NCBI GenBank assembly: GCA_023457715.1
Contig: JAEWKR010000069.1
Location: 1-53,669 of the forward strand
DNA length: 53,669 nucleotides
From: Verrucomicrobiota bacterium
GTDB lineage: Bacteria; Verrucomicrobiota; Verrucomicrobiia; Opitutales; Opitutaceae
Reading direction: 5' to 3'
In this document: one piece after another, positions 8,270 to 16,407 of the stretch
How positions within the stretch are numbered: position 1 is the stretch's first letter
Layout of the letters: each line of letters opens with the position of its first letter
The notes under the pieces: generated by a model
Told to the model about the DNA's origin: nothing
What the model saw: only the letters and a program-made list of their open reading frames with translations
Database searches by the model: none
Translations under genes and position numbers: made by a program

Positions 8270-9826
8270 ATGCCTCCCGAGCATATCGAAGAGCGCCTCG
8301 CTTTGGCCATTCTTGGCCAGTTGCAGGACATCGTCGCGTATTGTGACTCCGATTACGTCATCCAATACGTCAACGATGCCTACACCCGCGTCCTCGGCAT
8401 CCCGCGGGCGCAGGCGGTCGGCCGGCCGGCGGTGGCGCGCTTCCCCGCCAGCATGCAGACAGAGGTGACCGACCTCATGATGCGGGTACTGGAGGGGCAG
8501 AAACTCGAGGTGGACATCGAGGATGTCCGCGCCGACGGCGCGCGCGTATGGATCCACTGGCGCGCCCAGCCGATCTTCGACGAGCAGGGCCGCCTGACCG
8601 GTATCATCAACGTGGGGACGGACATCGACGCCCGGAAGCGGGCCGAGCTCCAGAAGCGCGACATGGAGCGCAAGCTGATCGAGACGCAGCGGATGGACAC
8701 GCTGGGTTCGCTGGCCGGGGGTATCGCCCACGATTTCAACAACATCCTGTCGGCGATCTTCGGCTTTACCGAGCTCGCCCTCTCCCGAGGAACGCCCGAT
8801 GAGCAGACGCGGATGACCCACCGCCAGGTTCTGAAGGCTGCGGAGCGGGCCCGGGATCTCGTCAAACGCATCCTCTCCTTCAGCCGCTTTCACGAATCGG
8901 AACGTCGGCCGGCCTCGCCCCAGGAACTGATCGAGGATGCAGCCCGGTTCATCCGGGCCGCGATTCCCAGCACGATCGAGATGGAGGTCAACGCCAGGGG
9001 CGACTGGCCGCCGCTGCTGGTCGACCCGCATCAGGTTCATCAGGTCCTGCTGAACCTTGCGACCAACGCGGCTCATGCCATCGGCGACCGTCACGGCGTC
9101 TTCAAGCTCAGCCTTGGGCGGCAGAGATTTGCCGGGCCGAAGGAAACGGCGGCCGGCATCCTGGAACCCGGGGACTATCTGGTCATCGAGGCCTCGGACA
9201 ACGGTTCCGGGATCGATGACGAGACCAAATCGCGCATTTTCGAGGCGTTCTTCACCACCAAGCGGGAGGGCGAGGGGACGGGCCTCGGCTTGTCTGTCGT
9301 CAGCGCCATCATGCGCGGGCATAACGGCGGCGTTGACGTGGCGAGCACCGTCGGCGTCGGGACGCAGTTCCGGCTTTACCTGCCGATCGTGCCGGGGGTG
9401 GAGCTGCCGAACCTGAATGCCGACGAGGTGTATGCGCAACGTCTGCGCGCCCGCGGCGAGTCGGTCGCGATCATCGACGACGAGGAGACGGTCGGGATCG
9501 CCGTCGAGCGGGTGCTGCAGAGCTTCGGGTACCAGACCACGGTGTACGCGAGTGCCGCCAAGTTTCTCGAGGTGTTCAGCATCGCCCCGTCGGGCATCGA
9601 CCTGATCGTCACCGATCAGACGATGCCGGGCATGACGGGGATCGAGATGGTGATCCGGCTGCGGGAGGAGGGACACGAGCTGCCGGTGCTGATCATGACC
9701 GGGTTCAGCCGGCACCTTCGGCCGGAAATCGTGCAGTCCGTCGGGTCAACCGTGGTGATCCGGAAGCCCTTCTCCCGGGTCGACATGGGCAAGGCCGTCC
9801 GCGAATTGCTCGACGCGTCGATCTGA
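8270..9826 (+). CDS. PAS hybrid sensor histidine kinase with C-terminal receiver
   Basis: A 518-residue soluble hybrid kinase. PAS domain about 10-125 (ending GIINVGTDIDARKRAE); HisKA with GSLAGGIAHDFNNILSAIFG (His154), the NtrB-like HDFNN variety; HATPase with LLNLATNAAHAI, DNGSGI and GEGTGLGLSVV (about 250-380); receiver domain 395-518 with acidic pair DDEE (403-406), phosphoacceptor D449 in LIVTDQTMPGMTG, Thr in VLIMTGFS and Lys in IRKPFS. An upstream TTG at 8192 would add 26 low-complexity residues; the ATG at 8270 gives a normal N-terminus. No output domain is visible, so the signal must pass to a partner outside the window. The 249 bases before it contain nothing I can identify. Confidence 0.9.
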   Translation: MPPEHIEERLALAILGQLQDIVAYCDSDYVIQYVNDAYTRVLGIPRAQAVGRPAVARFPASMQTEVTDLMMRVLEGQKLEVDIEDVRADGARVWIHWRAQPIFDEQGRLTGIINVGTDIDARKRAELQKRDMERKLIETQRMDTLGSLAGGIAHDFNNILSAIFGFTELALSRGTPDEQTRMTHRQVLKAAERARDLVKRILSFSRFHESERRPASPQELIEDAARFIRAAIPSTIEMEVNARGDWPPLLVDPHQVHQVLLNLATNAAHAIGDRHGVFKLSLGRQRFAGPKETAAGILEPGDYLVIEASDNGSGIDDETKSRIFEAFFTTKREGEGTGLGLSVVSAIMRGHNGGVDVASTVGVGTQFRLYLPIVPGVELPNLNADEVYAQRLRARGESVAIIDDEETVGIAVERVLQSFGYQTTVYASAAKFLEVFSIAPSGIDLIVTDQTMPGMTGIEMVIRLREEGHELPVLIMTGFSRHLRPEIVQSVGSTVVIRKPFSRVDMGKAVRELLDASI

Positions 9827-9846
9827 ACCGCGGGGAGGACCGCCGA

Positions 9847-10569
9847 TCACTGCCGCGCGGTGGTATCGCGGATCTGCTCGCAGCAATCGGCCAGAAACAG
9901 GATCGCGGCCAGCTCTTCGGCCGTCACGCCCAGACTGCGCAGGACCGCTCCCTCGGCGAGCGTCATCGCAGGCGTGTTCAAGGCTACGGTGTCCGGCTTG
10001 GTGCCATCGAACAAAGGGGCCAAGAGGGCGTGGGATCCGGGTCTTTGCTCCGCCTCGCGCAGCCGCGCCACGATGAAGCCGTGCAGCCATTGTCGGCGCT
10101 CGCGCAGCCGGTAGACGAGGCCATAAACCTCGATGCCATCGGCCTGCACCGAGTTCAGCAGGTCGGCCCACCGATCCAGCGGCGGGCTCAGTTTCCGCGG
10201 TTCCGGAGCGCGTGTGGCCACCGTCGGTTCGTTGCGCGCGGCGCGTGCGATCTGCGCGGCCAGATGTTCCCGACGGATGCCGAGCGGGAGGTTTCGCAGC
10301 AGGTACTGCCGCAGCGGCTCGACGACGGTCGCTTCAAACTCCGGGGCGGCGACGATGGCTGCCATCGAAGTGACGATCCGCGTATCGCCCGCGCGCTGCC
10401 GGCTGCCGACGGTCGCTTTCCACAAGCCAAACGCGAGCGCGCCCAACCCGACCAGCGACAAGACGATCAGGATGCTCGGTCGATGGCGCAACCGGTCCCA
10501 GGCGGGACGGCGGCGGAATTCAGGACGTTCCGGAGCTTTTTCGAAGCCCGGCGGATGGTTCGGTGACAT
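9847..10569 (-). CDS. Unknown membrane-anchored protein
   Basis: A 240-residue protein with a charged N-terminus (SPNHPPGFEKAPERPEF), one membrane helix around 32-50 (PSILIVLSLVGLGALAFGLW) and a mainly helical, Arg-rich remainder. I recognise no family. The ATG at 10569 gives the typical short cytoplasmic lead followed by a single span, so most of the protein should lie outside the cytoplasm. It ends 20 bases from the convergent hybrid kinase and lies 153 bases beyond the WecA-like gene on the same strand. The gap between those two is long enough for a separate promoter, so a link with polysaccharide synthesis is not assured. Confidence 0.6.
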   Translation of the reverse strand: MSPNHPPGFEKAPERPEFRRRPAWDRLRHRPSILIVLSLVGLGALAFGLWKATVGSRQRAGDTRIVTSMAAIVAAPEFEATVVEPLRQYLLRNLPLGIRREHLAAQIARAARNEPTVATRAPEPRKLSPPLDRWADLLNSVQADGIEVYGLVYRLRERRQWLHGFIVARLREAEQRPGSHALLAPLFDGTKPDTVALNTPAMTLAEGAVLRSLGVTAEELAAILFLADCCEQIRDTTARQ

Positions 10570-10722
10570 GTGGTGGATGCCCGCCGGCAGCAGCTGTTGT
10601 ACCTGGCGGACGGATACTTTGGGGATGCCGGACCCGTTGGCCAGCCCGGAGTAGGATGGAGGCAGGCAGTTCCCTTGCCGCATCCCGCCCGTAGCAAGGG
10701 TACGCCCGGTGCGAGCCCGGCC

Positions 10723-11751
10723 TCAAGCGGGACGGGCGCGACGGAAACACGCCTCCGCCACCCCGAACAAAACCAGCCACGCGGTGACGACACCCATGGC
10801 GATCAGCCAGCGCGTCTCCGCCGGCTGGGCCGCGCCCCACACCAGCACCGCCACCGCGACCAGTTGCACGGCCGCCTGGAGGAGCGTCACCCTGGCATGG
10901 GACCAGCCGGCGCGCACCAGCCGCTGGTAGAAGTGCTCCCGATGCGCCTCCCAAACCCGTTCACCGCGCGCCGCCCGCCGGAGGAGCGTCACCCCCGTAT
11001 CCAGGACAAAGTTGGCATGGAGCAGCCCAAGCCACAGCAGGACCCACGGCGATGTTTCCAGCGCGGTCCAGACCGCGAGCAGGGCGAGAAGGAATCCAAG
11101 CGGAGCACTGCCGACGTCCCCCATGAACGCGCGGGCGCGGGGAAAATTGTGCGGGAGGAACCCGGCGGATGCGCCGGTGATGCACCAGGAAAGTGCCACC
11201 AAGGGGTGGGAGGCCTCCATCCCCAAAGCCTGCGCGATCAGTGCCGTCCCCGCGCTCCCTGCGATCGCCTGGATGGTGGCAAGTCCGTTGATGCCGTCCA
11301 TGAAGTTGAAGGCATTGGTGTAGCCGACGATCCACACCCAGGCGAATGCGGCACCGGCGACCCATCCCGCGGCCGCATGATCGACTTCGGCCATTCGGCC
11401 CACCACGGCCAACCCGACGCCCGCGGCGGCTCCGTGGGCGAGAAAGCGGACCCGGGCTGGGAGGCCCCGGAGATCGTCGATAAAGGAAATCACGGCGAGC
11501 GTGACGAAAGCGCCTGCGACCGCGGCCAGCGAGGGCTGGCGCGGCGAGAGAGTCAGCGTTGCGGCGGCCACCACCAGGACGATTCCCACCCCTGCGCCGC
11601 GGATTGTAGGTACTCCGTGACTGGAGCGGGCGTTCGGGCGGTCGATCACCCCCGCTTTTCCCAGCGCGAGCCGAACGGGAAAAAGCAGTGCGCCGCAGGT
11701 CGCGAAGCTCGCAAGGACCCACATGGGTTCGGTGAGGTCGGCTGGATTCAT
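10723..11751 (-). CDS. WecA/MraY-type polyprenyl-phosphate phosphosugar transferase
   Basis: A 342-residue integral membrane protein of the glycosyltransferase 4 (MraY/WecA) family, which moves a HexNAc-1-phosphate from UDP-sugar to undecaprenyl phosphate and so starts glycan assembly on the inner membrane. Motifs: DRPNARSSHGVPTIRGAG (37-54), the Asp-rich SFIDDLRG, NAFNFMDGINGLA carrying the conserved Asn/Asp residues, FMGDVGS, and the C-terminal HREHFYQRL loop typical of WecA/WbpL rather than MraY. Ten or eleven hydrophobic helices are apparent. It is divergent from the GDP-mannose dehydratase genes and is the likely initiator for the adjoining polysaccharide locus. Confidence 0.9.
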   Translation of the reverse strand: MNPADLTEPMWVLASFATCGALLFPVRLALGKAGVIDRPNARSSHGVPTIRGAGVGIVLVVAAATLTLSPRQPSLAAVAGAFVTLAVISFIDDLRGLPARVRFLAHGAAAGVGLAVVGRMAEVDHAAAGWVAGAAFAWVWIVGYTNAFNFMDGINGLATIQAIAGSAGTALIAQALGMEASHPLVALSWCITGASAGFLPHNFPRARAFMGDVGSAPLGFLLALLAVWTALETSPWVLLWLGLLHANFVLDTGVTLLRRAARGERVWEAHREHFYQRLVRAGWSHARVTLLQAAVQLVAVAVLVWGAAQPAETRWLIAMGVVTAWLVLFGVAEACFRRARPA

Positions 11752-11767
11752 GTGGAGGCGAACTCCG

Positions 11768-11794
11768 TTAAGGGCGAAACGTTCGCCCCCTTAA
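11768..11794. promoter_or_regulatory. Dyad element in the divergent promoter region of the polysaccharide locus
   Basis: TTAAGGGCGAAAC followed by GTTCGCCCCCTTAA forms a 27-base imperfect dyad 17 bases upstream of the WecA-like start and about 215 bases upstream of the first dehydratase. It could be an operator serving both directions or a hairpin in the leader. The rest of the 257-base gap shows no gene. Confidence 0.35.
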
Positions 11795-12008
11795 ACTCTA
11801 AACTGCGGACTTCGCGGGGCCCGGCGCGGCCGGACCTGCTCGCATGGAGGCGTGGTCCCCGGGGGCGGTTATCCCGTCCGGGCTTGAACTGCGCCCTTGG
11901 AGCCTTCGTAGTTGATTCTCACTCCTCCTTTGAGGGCGAGCTACTCGCACTCTGCCTCCTGAAGCATCCAGTTTGCCGCCCTGCAGCCCCTCCGCTTATC
12001 GCTCCATC

Positions 12009-12989
12009 ATGGAACCCATCGCCTTCATTACCGGTATTACGGGTCAGGACGGGTCTTACCTGGCGGAACTGCTGCTCCAACAGGGTTATGTGGTGCATGG
12101 TTTGGTCCACCGTCCCGATGCCGTGGCCACGAGCAACATCAAGCATCTCTACGCGGACCCCAAGCTGCTCAATCAGCGATTGTTCCTGCATAACGGCGCC
12201 TTCGAGGACGCCACGCACCTCCGCAGAATCATCACCCGGGCGAAGCCGACCGAATTCTATCACCTCGCCGGGCAATCGAGTCCCCGGTTGAGTCTCGAAC
12301 TGCCGGAGACGACCGTTGATAGCATTGGCATGGGCACGCTCCGCCTCCTGGAGATCATTCGGGACATGGCCGAACCGCCCAAGTTTCTTTATGCTTCGAG
12401 TGCGGAGGTGTTCGGTTCGCCCAGTCACTCGCCTCAGGACGAATTGACGCCCCTGAATCCGACCACCCCCTACGGGGCGGCGAAGGCGTTTTCGCAGCAG
12501 ATGGCGCGGATCTACCGCATCGCCTACAAGCTCAAGACGTGTTCCGCGATTCTCTATAACCACGAATCCCCCCGCCGCAGCGGGCAGTTTGTGACGATGA
12601 AGATCGCGCGGTCGGCGGCGCGCATCAAGAAGGGCCTCCAATCCGAGGTTCATCTCGGCAGCCTGACCGGCCGCCGTGATTGGGGTTGGGCGCCGGACTA
12701 CGTGAAGGGCATGTGGATGATGCTTCATTCCGAGCCGGTGGATGATTTTGTCCTCGCCACCGGCGAACTGCACACGGTCGAAGATTTTGTCGACACGGCC
12801 TTCAAGGCCGTCGGTTTGTCCTGGCGGGATCATGTCCGTTACGATGCCGCGCTCGTGACTACGGTTGAACCCACCGCGCCTTGCGGAAATCCCGGCAAGG
12901 CGCGTCGCATCCTGGGCTGGTCGAATACGGTGGGCTTTGAGGAAATGGTCTCCCGCCTGGTGGCCTCGGAAATGGCGAGCCTGGGCTGA
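12009..12989 (+). CDS. GDP-mannose 4,6-dehydratase-like SDR (Gmd paralogue)
   Basis: A 326-residue extended SDR closely related to Gmd and to the gene that follows. NAD(P)-binding GITGQDGSYLAELLL (9-23), active-site SSAE (130-133) and YGAAK (Tyr155, Lys159) are intact, as is the substrate-region NHESPRRSGQFV. The Gmd segment RRSS after beta-2, which contacts NADP, reads HRPDA here, and the usual NLGAQSHV is HLAGQSSP. These changes suggest altered cofactor or substrate choice, for example another GDP-sugar such as GDP-heptose or a GDP-6-deoxysugar, but this cannot be decided by eye. The start is ATG 12009; 12 more codons upstream are open. It lies 38 bases ahead of canonical gmd. Confidence 0.85.
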   Translation: MEPIAFITGITGQDGSYLAELLLQQGYVVHGLVHRPDAVATSNIKHLYADPKLLNQRLFLHNGAFEDATHLRRIITRAKPTEFYHLAGQSSPRLSLELPETTVDSIGMGTLRLLEIIRDMAEPPKFLYASSAEVFGSPSHSPQDELTPLNPTTPYGAAKAFSQQMARIYRIAYKLKTCSAILYNHESPRRSGQFVTMKIARSAARIKKGLQSEVHLGSLTGRRDWGWAPDYVKGMWMMLHSEPVDDFVLATGELHTVEDFVDTAFKAVGLSWRDHVRYDAALVTTVEPTAPCGNPGKARRILGWSNTVGFEEMVSRLVASEMASLG

Positions 12990-13027
12990 ACCGTTCAGCG
13001 CCGCGTCCCTCCACCACCGAATTTTCC

Positions 13028-14044
13028 ATGTCAAAAACCGCGTTTATCACCGGCATCACCGGACAGGATGGATCCTACCTGGCCGAACTCCTTTTGGAAA
13101 AAGGTTATGCCGTGCACGGGATCGTCCGGCGCTCGAGTACGGTGGCGCGGTCCCGGATTGACCACCTCACGGGTTACGAGGCCGGGGCGACCAAGCGGCT
13201 CCATCTGCACTATGGCGATCTCGCCGATGCCGTTAGCCTCATCAAGTTGCTGTATGAGATCCGACCCGACGAGGTCTATAATCTGGGCGCGCAGTCCCAC
13301 GTCCGCGTTTCCTTTGACGTGCCGGAATATACCGGCGATATCGACGGGCTCGGCGCGCAGCGGATTCTGGAGGCGATCCGGGAGGCGGGCCTGGTCAAAC
13401 ACGTCCGCTATTATCAGGCGTCCTCGTCCGAAATGTTTGGCAAGGTGCAGGAGGTTCCCCAGGTCGAGACCACCCCTTTCTGGCCGCGATCGCCCTACGG
13501 GTGCGCCAAGGTCTACGCCTATTGGCTGACGGTGAACTACCGCGAAAGCTACCACCTTCACGCCTCAAACGGCATCCTCTTCAACCACGAGAGTCCCCGC
13601 CGCGGCGAGACCTTCGTCACGCGCAAGATCACCCGGGCGGCGACGCGGATCAAACTCGGACTGCAGGACGCGCTCGTCCTCGGAAACCTCGATGCGCAGC
13701 GGGATTGGGGCTACGCCAAGGAATACGTGGAGATGATGTGGCTGATGCTGCAGCAGGACCAGCCTGACGACTACGTGGTCGCCACCAACGAAGCCCACAG
13801 TGTGCGCGACTTTTGCCAGGAGGCGTTCCGACTGCTGGACCTCGATTGGGAGAAGTACGTGAAGTACGACCCGCGCTATGAGCGCCCCGCCGAGGTGGAA
13901 CTCCTCATCGGCAATCCCGCCAAGGCGCGCCGGCAGCTGGGCTGGGAACCGAAGGTGCGGTTCAAGGACCTGGTGAGGATCATGGTTGAGCACGATCTGG
14001 AGCTGGCCCGCCATGAGGCGCAGGTCGCGCAACTCACGCGCTGA
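13028..14044 (+). CDS. gmd: GDP-mannose 4,6-dehydratase
   Basis: A 338-residue enzyme converting GDP-D-mannose to GDP-4-dehydro-6-deoxy-D-mannose, the entry point for GDP-L-fucose, GDP-D-rhamnose and related sugars. All hallmarks are present: GITGQDGSYLAELLLEKGY (9-27), the NADP loop GIVRRSSTV (31-39), NLGAQSHVRVSF, catalytic SSSE (132-135), YGCAK (Tyr157, Lys161), and NHESPRRGETFVTRKIT. The C-terminal GNPAKARRQLGWEPK is typical. No fucose synthase or rhamnose reductase follows in the window, unless the minus-strand SDR at 22429 plays that role. Confidence 0.95.
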   Translation: MSKTAFITGITGQDGSYLAELLLEKGYAVHGIVRRSSTVARSRIDHLTGYEAGATKRLHLHYGDLADAVSLIKLLYEIRPDEVYNLGAQSHVRVSFDVPEYTGDIDGLGAQRILEAIREAGLVKHVRYYQASSSEMFGKVQEVPQVETTPFWPRSPYGCAKVYAYWLTVNYRESYHLHASNGILFNHESPRRGETFVTRKITRAATRIKLGLQDALVLGNLDAQRDWGYAKEYVEMMWLMLQQDQPDDYVVATNEAHSVRDFCQEAFRLLDLDWEKYVKYDPRYERPAEVELLIGNPAKARRQLGWEPKVRFKDLVRIMVEHDLELARHEAQVAQLTR

Positions 14045-14071
14045 GACGCGCTGGAGCGAGGGCCGGATCCG

Positions 14072-14704
14072 ATGCATATTCTCAGCCACCGCGGCTTCTG
14101 GGTCCGCGCCGACGAGAAGAACACCGTCGCCGCCTTCGAGCGTTCGGTGAAGGCGGGCTTTGGCACCGAAACCGACTTCCGGGACTGCCTGGGCAGATTG
14201 GTGGTCGCGCACGACCTGCCGGACGCCAGCGCCCTCGATGCGGATGCCTTTTTTGCCTGTTTCGCGGCCCGGAATGCGGAGCTGCCGCTCGCCCTCAATG
14301 TCAAGGCAGACGGTCTCCAGGACCTGATGCTGTCCGCCGTGCAACGCCACGCTCTCACCAACTATTTTCTGTTCGATATGTCCGTCGCGGATGCGCTGGT
14401 GTCGCTGCGACGCGGATTGCGCGTGTTCACGCGTGAAAGTGACGTGGAGCGTCTTCCGCCGTTCTACGAACGCGCCGCTGGGGTGTGGCTCGACGCGTTT
14501 GCCGATGAGTCGGTGATCAATCGCTCCGCGATCGAGCGACACCTCGCCGCCGGCAAGCAGGTCTGCATCGTCTCCTCGGAACTGCACCGGCGGGACCCGG
14601 CGGACCTCTGGGGTCGTTTGCGCGAGGCCGGCGTTCACCAGCACGCGGACGTTATGCTTTGCACGGATCGACCGTCCGAGGCTCAATCGTTCTTCTGCTC
14701 ATGA
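14072..14704 (+). CDS. GDPD-like phosphodiesterase (PI-PLC/glycerophosphodiesterase fold)
   Basis: A 210-residue protein that begins like glycerophosphodiester phosphodiesterases: HRGFW (6-10) with the catalytic His, KNTVAAFERSVKAGFGTETDF carrying the metal-binding Glu/Asp pair in place of the usual ENT...G.E.D, and LVVAHD with the second His. The second half is shorter and more divergent than in true GDPDs (normally 240-300 aa), but VWLDAF and CIVSSELH fit barrel strands. Its stop overlaps the start of the HAD gene by ATGA, so the two are translationally coupled. In a polysaccharide locus the substrate is more likely a phosphodiester-linked sugar or polyol precursor than a membrane lipid; this is inference. 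Confidence 0.75.
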   Translation: MHILSHRGFWVRADEKNTVAAFERSVKAGFGTETDFRDCLGRLVVAHDLPDASALDADAFFACFAARNAELPLALNVKADGLQDLMLSAVQRHALTNYFLFDMSVADALVSLRRGLRVFTRESDVERLPPFYERAAGVWLDAFADESVINRSAIERHLAAGKQVCIVSSELHRRDPADLWGRLREAGVHQHADVMLCTDRPSEAQSFFCS

Positions 14705-15336
14705 CCAAGGTACGTGCAGTGATATTCGATATGGACGGGGTTTTGATCGACGCGAAGGACTGGCACTACGTCGCGCTCAATCGGGCCCTCAACCTGTTCG
14801 GCTACAATATAAGCCGCTACGATCATCTGGTCACCTTCGACGGTCTGCCCACCCGCAAGAAGCTGGAGATGCTAAGCCGGGAGCAAGGTCTGCCCCGTCG
14901 CCTCCATCCGGTCGTCAACGATCTCAAGCAGCAATATACGATCGAACTGGTCCACTCCTCGTGCAAACCCTTGTTCCAGCACGAATACGCCCTCTCCAAC
15001 CTGCGGCGACTGGGCTACAAGCTCGCGCTGGCATCGAACTCCATGCGGAGCACCATCGACTTGATGATGGAGAAGAGTCGCCTGGCGCCCTATCTCGACG
15101 CGGTCGTGAGCAACCAGGACGTGACTGACACCAAGCCGCATCCCGAAATCTACCAAAAAACCATGGCTCTGCTCGGGGTCCAGCCGGCGGAGTGCCTGGT
15201 CGTGGAGGACAACGAGCACGGCATCGCCGCCGCCCGTGCGGCGGGCGCCCACCTCATGGTCGTCGAGCAATGTGTCGACGTCACCCTGTCGGAAATCGTC
15301 GCCCATATCCAACGCGCCGAACGCCCCAGCGCATGA
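14701..15336 (+). CDS. HAD-superfamily phosphatase/phosphomutase-like hydrolase
   Basis: A 211-residue HAD hydrolase with a C1 helical cap. Motif I FDMDGVLID (nucleophile Asp10, acid Asp12), motif II ASNS, motif III Lys in DTKPHPEIY and motif IV VVEDNEHG are all present, so it should be active; the closest classes are beta-phosphoglucomutase and phosphoglycolate phosphatase-type enzymes. It starts at the ATG overlapping the previous stop (ATGA) and its own stop overlaps the next start (ATGA). This coupling to a phosphodiesterase and a nucleotidyltransferase suggests it acts on a phosphorylated intermediate made for activation. Substrate not deducible. Confidence 0.85.
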   Translation: MTKVRAVIFDMDGVLIDAKDWHYVALNRALNLFGYNISRYDHLVTFDGLPTRKKLEMLSREQGLPRRLHPVVNDLKQQYTIELVHSSCKPLFQHEYALSNLRRLGYKLALASNSMRSTIDLMMEKSRLAPYLDAVVSNQDVTDTKPHPEIYQKTMALLGVQPAECLVVEDNEHGIAAARAAGAHLMVVEQCVDVTLSEIVAHIQRAERPSA

Positions 15337-16049
15337 ATCTCATCGTCCTGCTGTCCGGCCCCAGCACCGCCTTCAAGGAGGCGGGCTATGCCTATCCGAA
15401 GAACCTGGTCGATATCGGGGGCAAGCCGCTCGTCCAACACGTCCTGGAGAATCTCTCCTCGCTCACGCCACTCGGCGCCCGCCTGGTCTGCGTGCTGCGT
15501 AAGGAGGAGAACCGCCGCAACCATACCGGCGCAGTGGTGCACCTGATCGATCCCAAGGCGAACATCGTCGAACTACAGGGCGAAACCGCGGGTGCGGCCT
15601 GCAGCGCCCTCGCCGCGATCGACCACATCGACGCGGACGAGCCCTTGATCGTCGTCAACGGAGATCAGGTGATCAAAGCCGACCTTCGCGCGATCGTGGA
15701 GGATTTCCAGCGTCGGAAGCTCGACGGCGGCATCGTCGTCTTCGAGGACGTGCATCCCCGCTGGTCCTTCGTCAAATGCGACGCCGACGGCTACGTCGTG
15801 GAAGCGGCCGAGAAGCGACCCATCAGCAAGCTTGCGACCGCCGGATTCTATTATTTCCGCCGGGGCCAGGACTTTGTCACGGCCGCCGTGGCGATGATCA
15901 AGAAGGATGCCCACGTGAACAACCGGTTCTACGTCTGCCCCGCCTTCAACGAGTTGATCCTGCTGCAACAGCGCATCGGCGTGCACGCCATCCGGCGGCA
16001 GGAGTATCAATCGCTTGCCACTCCCGGAGACCTGAAGTCTCTCGGTTGA
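15333..16049 (+). CDS. Nucleotidyltransferase-like protein with altered G-rich loop
   Basis: A 238-residue sugar-phosphate nucleotidyltransferase fold (Rossmann-like GT-A). It keeps YPKNLVDIGGKPLVQHVLE, VVNGDQVI (Mg-binding Asp), AEKRPIS and FYYFRRGQDF. The N-terminal GxGxR loop that holds the NTP phosphates is changed to LLSGPSTAFKEAGYAYPKN, with no Arg. It is clearly paralogous to the gene at 16404: both share the blocks ...EVAEKxxIS..AT.G.Y.FRRGQDF and the NxxFYVxPxxNELI stretch. It may be a weak or regulatory paralogue or accept an unusual substrate. ATGA overlap with the HAD gene defines the start. Confidence 0.8.
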   Translation: MNLIVLLSGPSTAFKEAGYAYPKNLVDIGGKPLVQHVLENLSSLTPLGARLVCVLRKEENRRNHTGAVVHLIDPKANIVELQGETAGAACSALAAIDHIDADEPLIVVNGDQVIKADLRAIVEDFQRRKLDGGIVVFEDVHPRWSFVKCDADGYVVEAAEKRPISKLATAGFYYFRRGQDFVTAAVAMIKKDAHVNNRFYVCPAFNELILLQQRIGVHAIRRQEYQSLATPGDLKSLG

Positions 16050-16083
16050 GCCGTCGGGGATTACCCGCCGGCCGCGATCTTCC

Positions 16084-16407
16084 ATGGATGTCTTTAAAAT
16101 TTCCCAGATGAAAGGCGGTTGGTTCGTCGGCGATTTCGAGCCGTCGCTTTGCCGCACCCCTGCGGTCGAGGTTGCCATCAAGGAGTACGAGGCCGGCGCC
16201 TCCGAACTGTCACATTATCACGCCGTCGCCACGGAATTCACCGCGGTGGTCTCCGGGGTGGTGGAGATGTCCGGCACCCGGCTTGTCGCCGGCGAGGTGG
16301 CACGCATCAATCCCGGGGAGCATACGGACTTTCGCGCGCTCACCAAGGCTACGACCGTGGTCGTGAAAATGCCCAGCGTCGCGAACGATAAATTTCTTTC
16401 GGCATGA
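16084..16407 (+). CDS. Small cupin-fold protein
   Basis: A 107-residue protein with a cupin core: YEAGASELSHYHAVATEF (metal-type His-x-His residues in SHYH), VVSGVVEMSGTRLVAGEVARINPGEHTDF and VVVKMPS. Length fits a single cupin domain. It overlaps the following nucleotidyltransferase by ATGA and follows the first nucleotidyltransferase by 34 bases. Cupins in sugar loci are often isomerases or epimerases; one carrying His ligands but lacking the RmlC pattern could also be a sensor. Function unassigned. Confidence 0.8.
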   Translation: MDVFKISQMKGGWFVGDFEPSLCRTPAVEVAIKEYEAGASELSHYHAVATEFTAVVSGVVEMSGTRLVAGEVARINPGEHTDFRALTKATTVVVKMPSVANDKFLSA

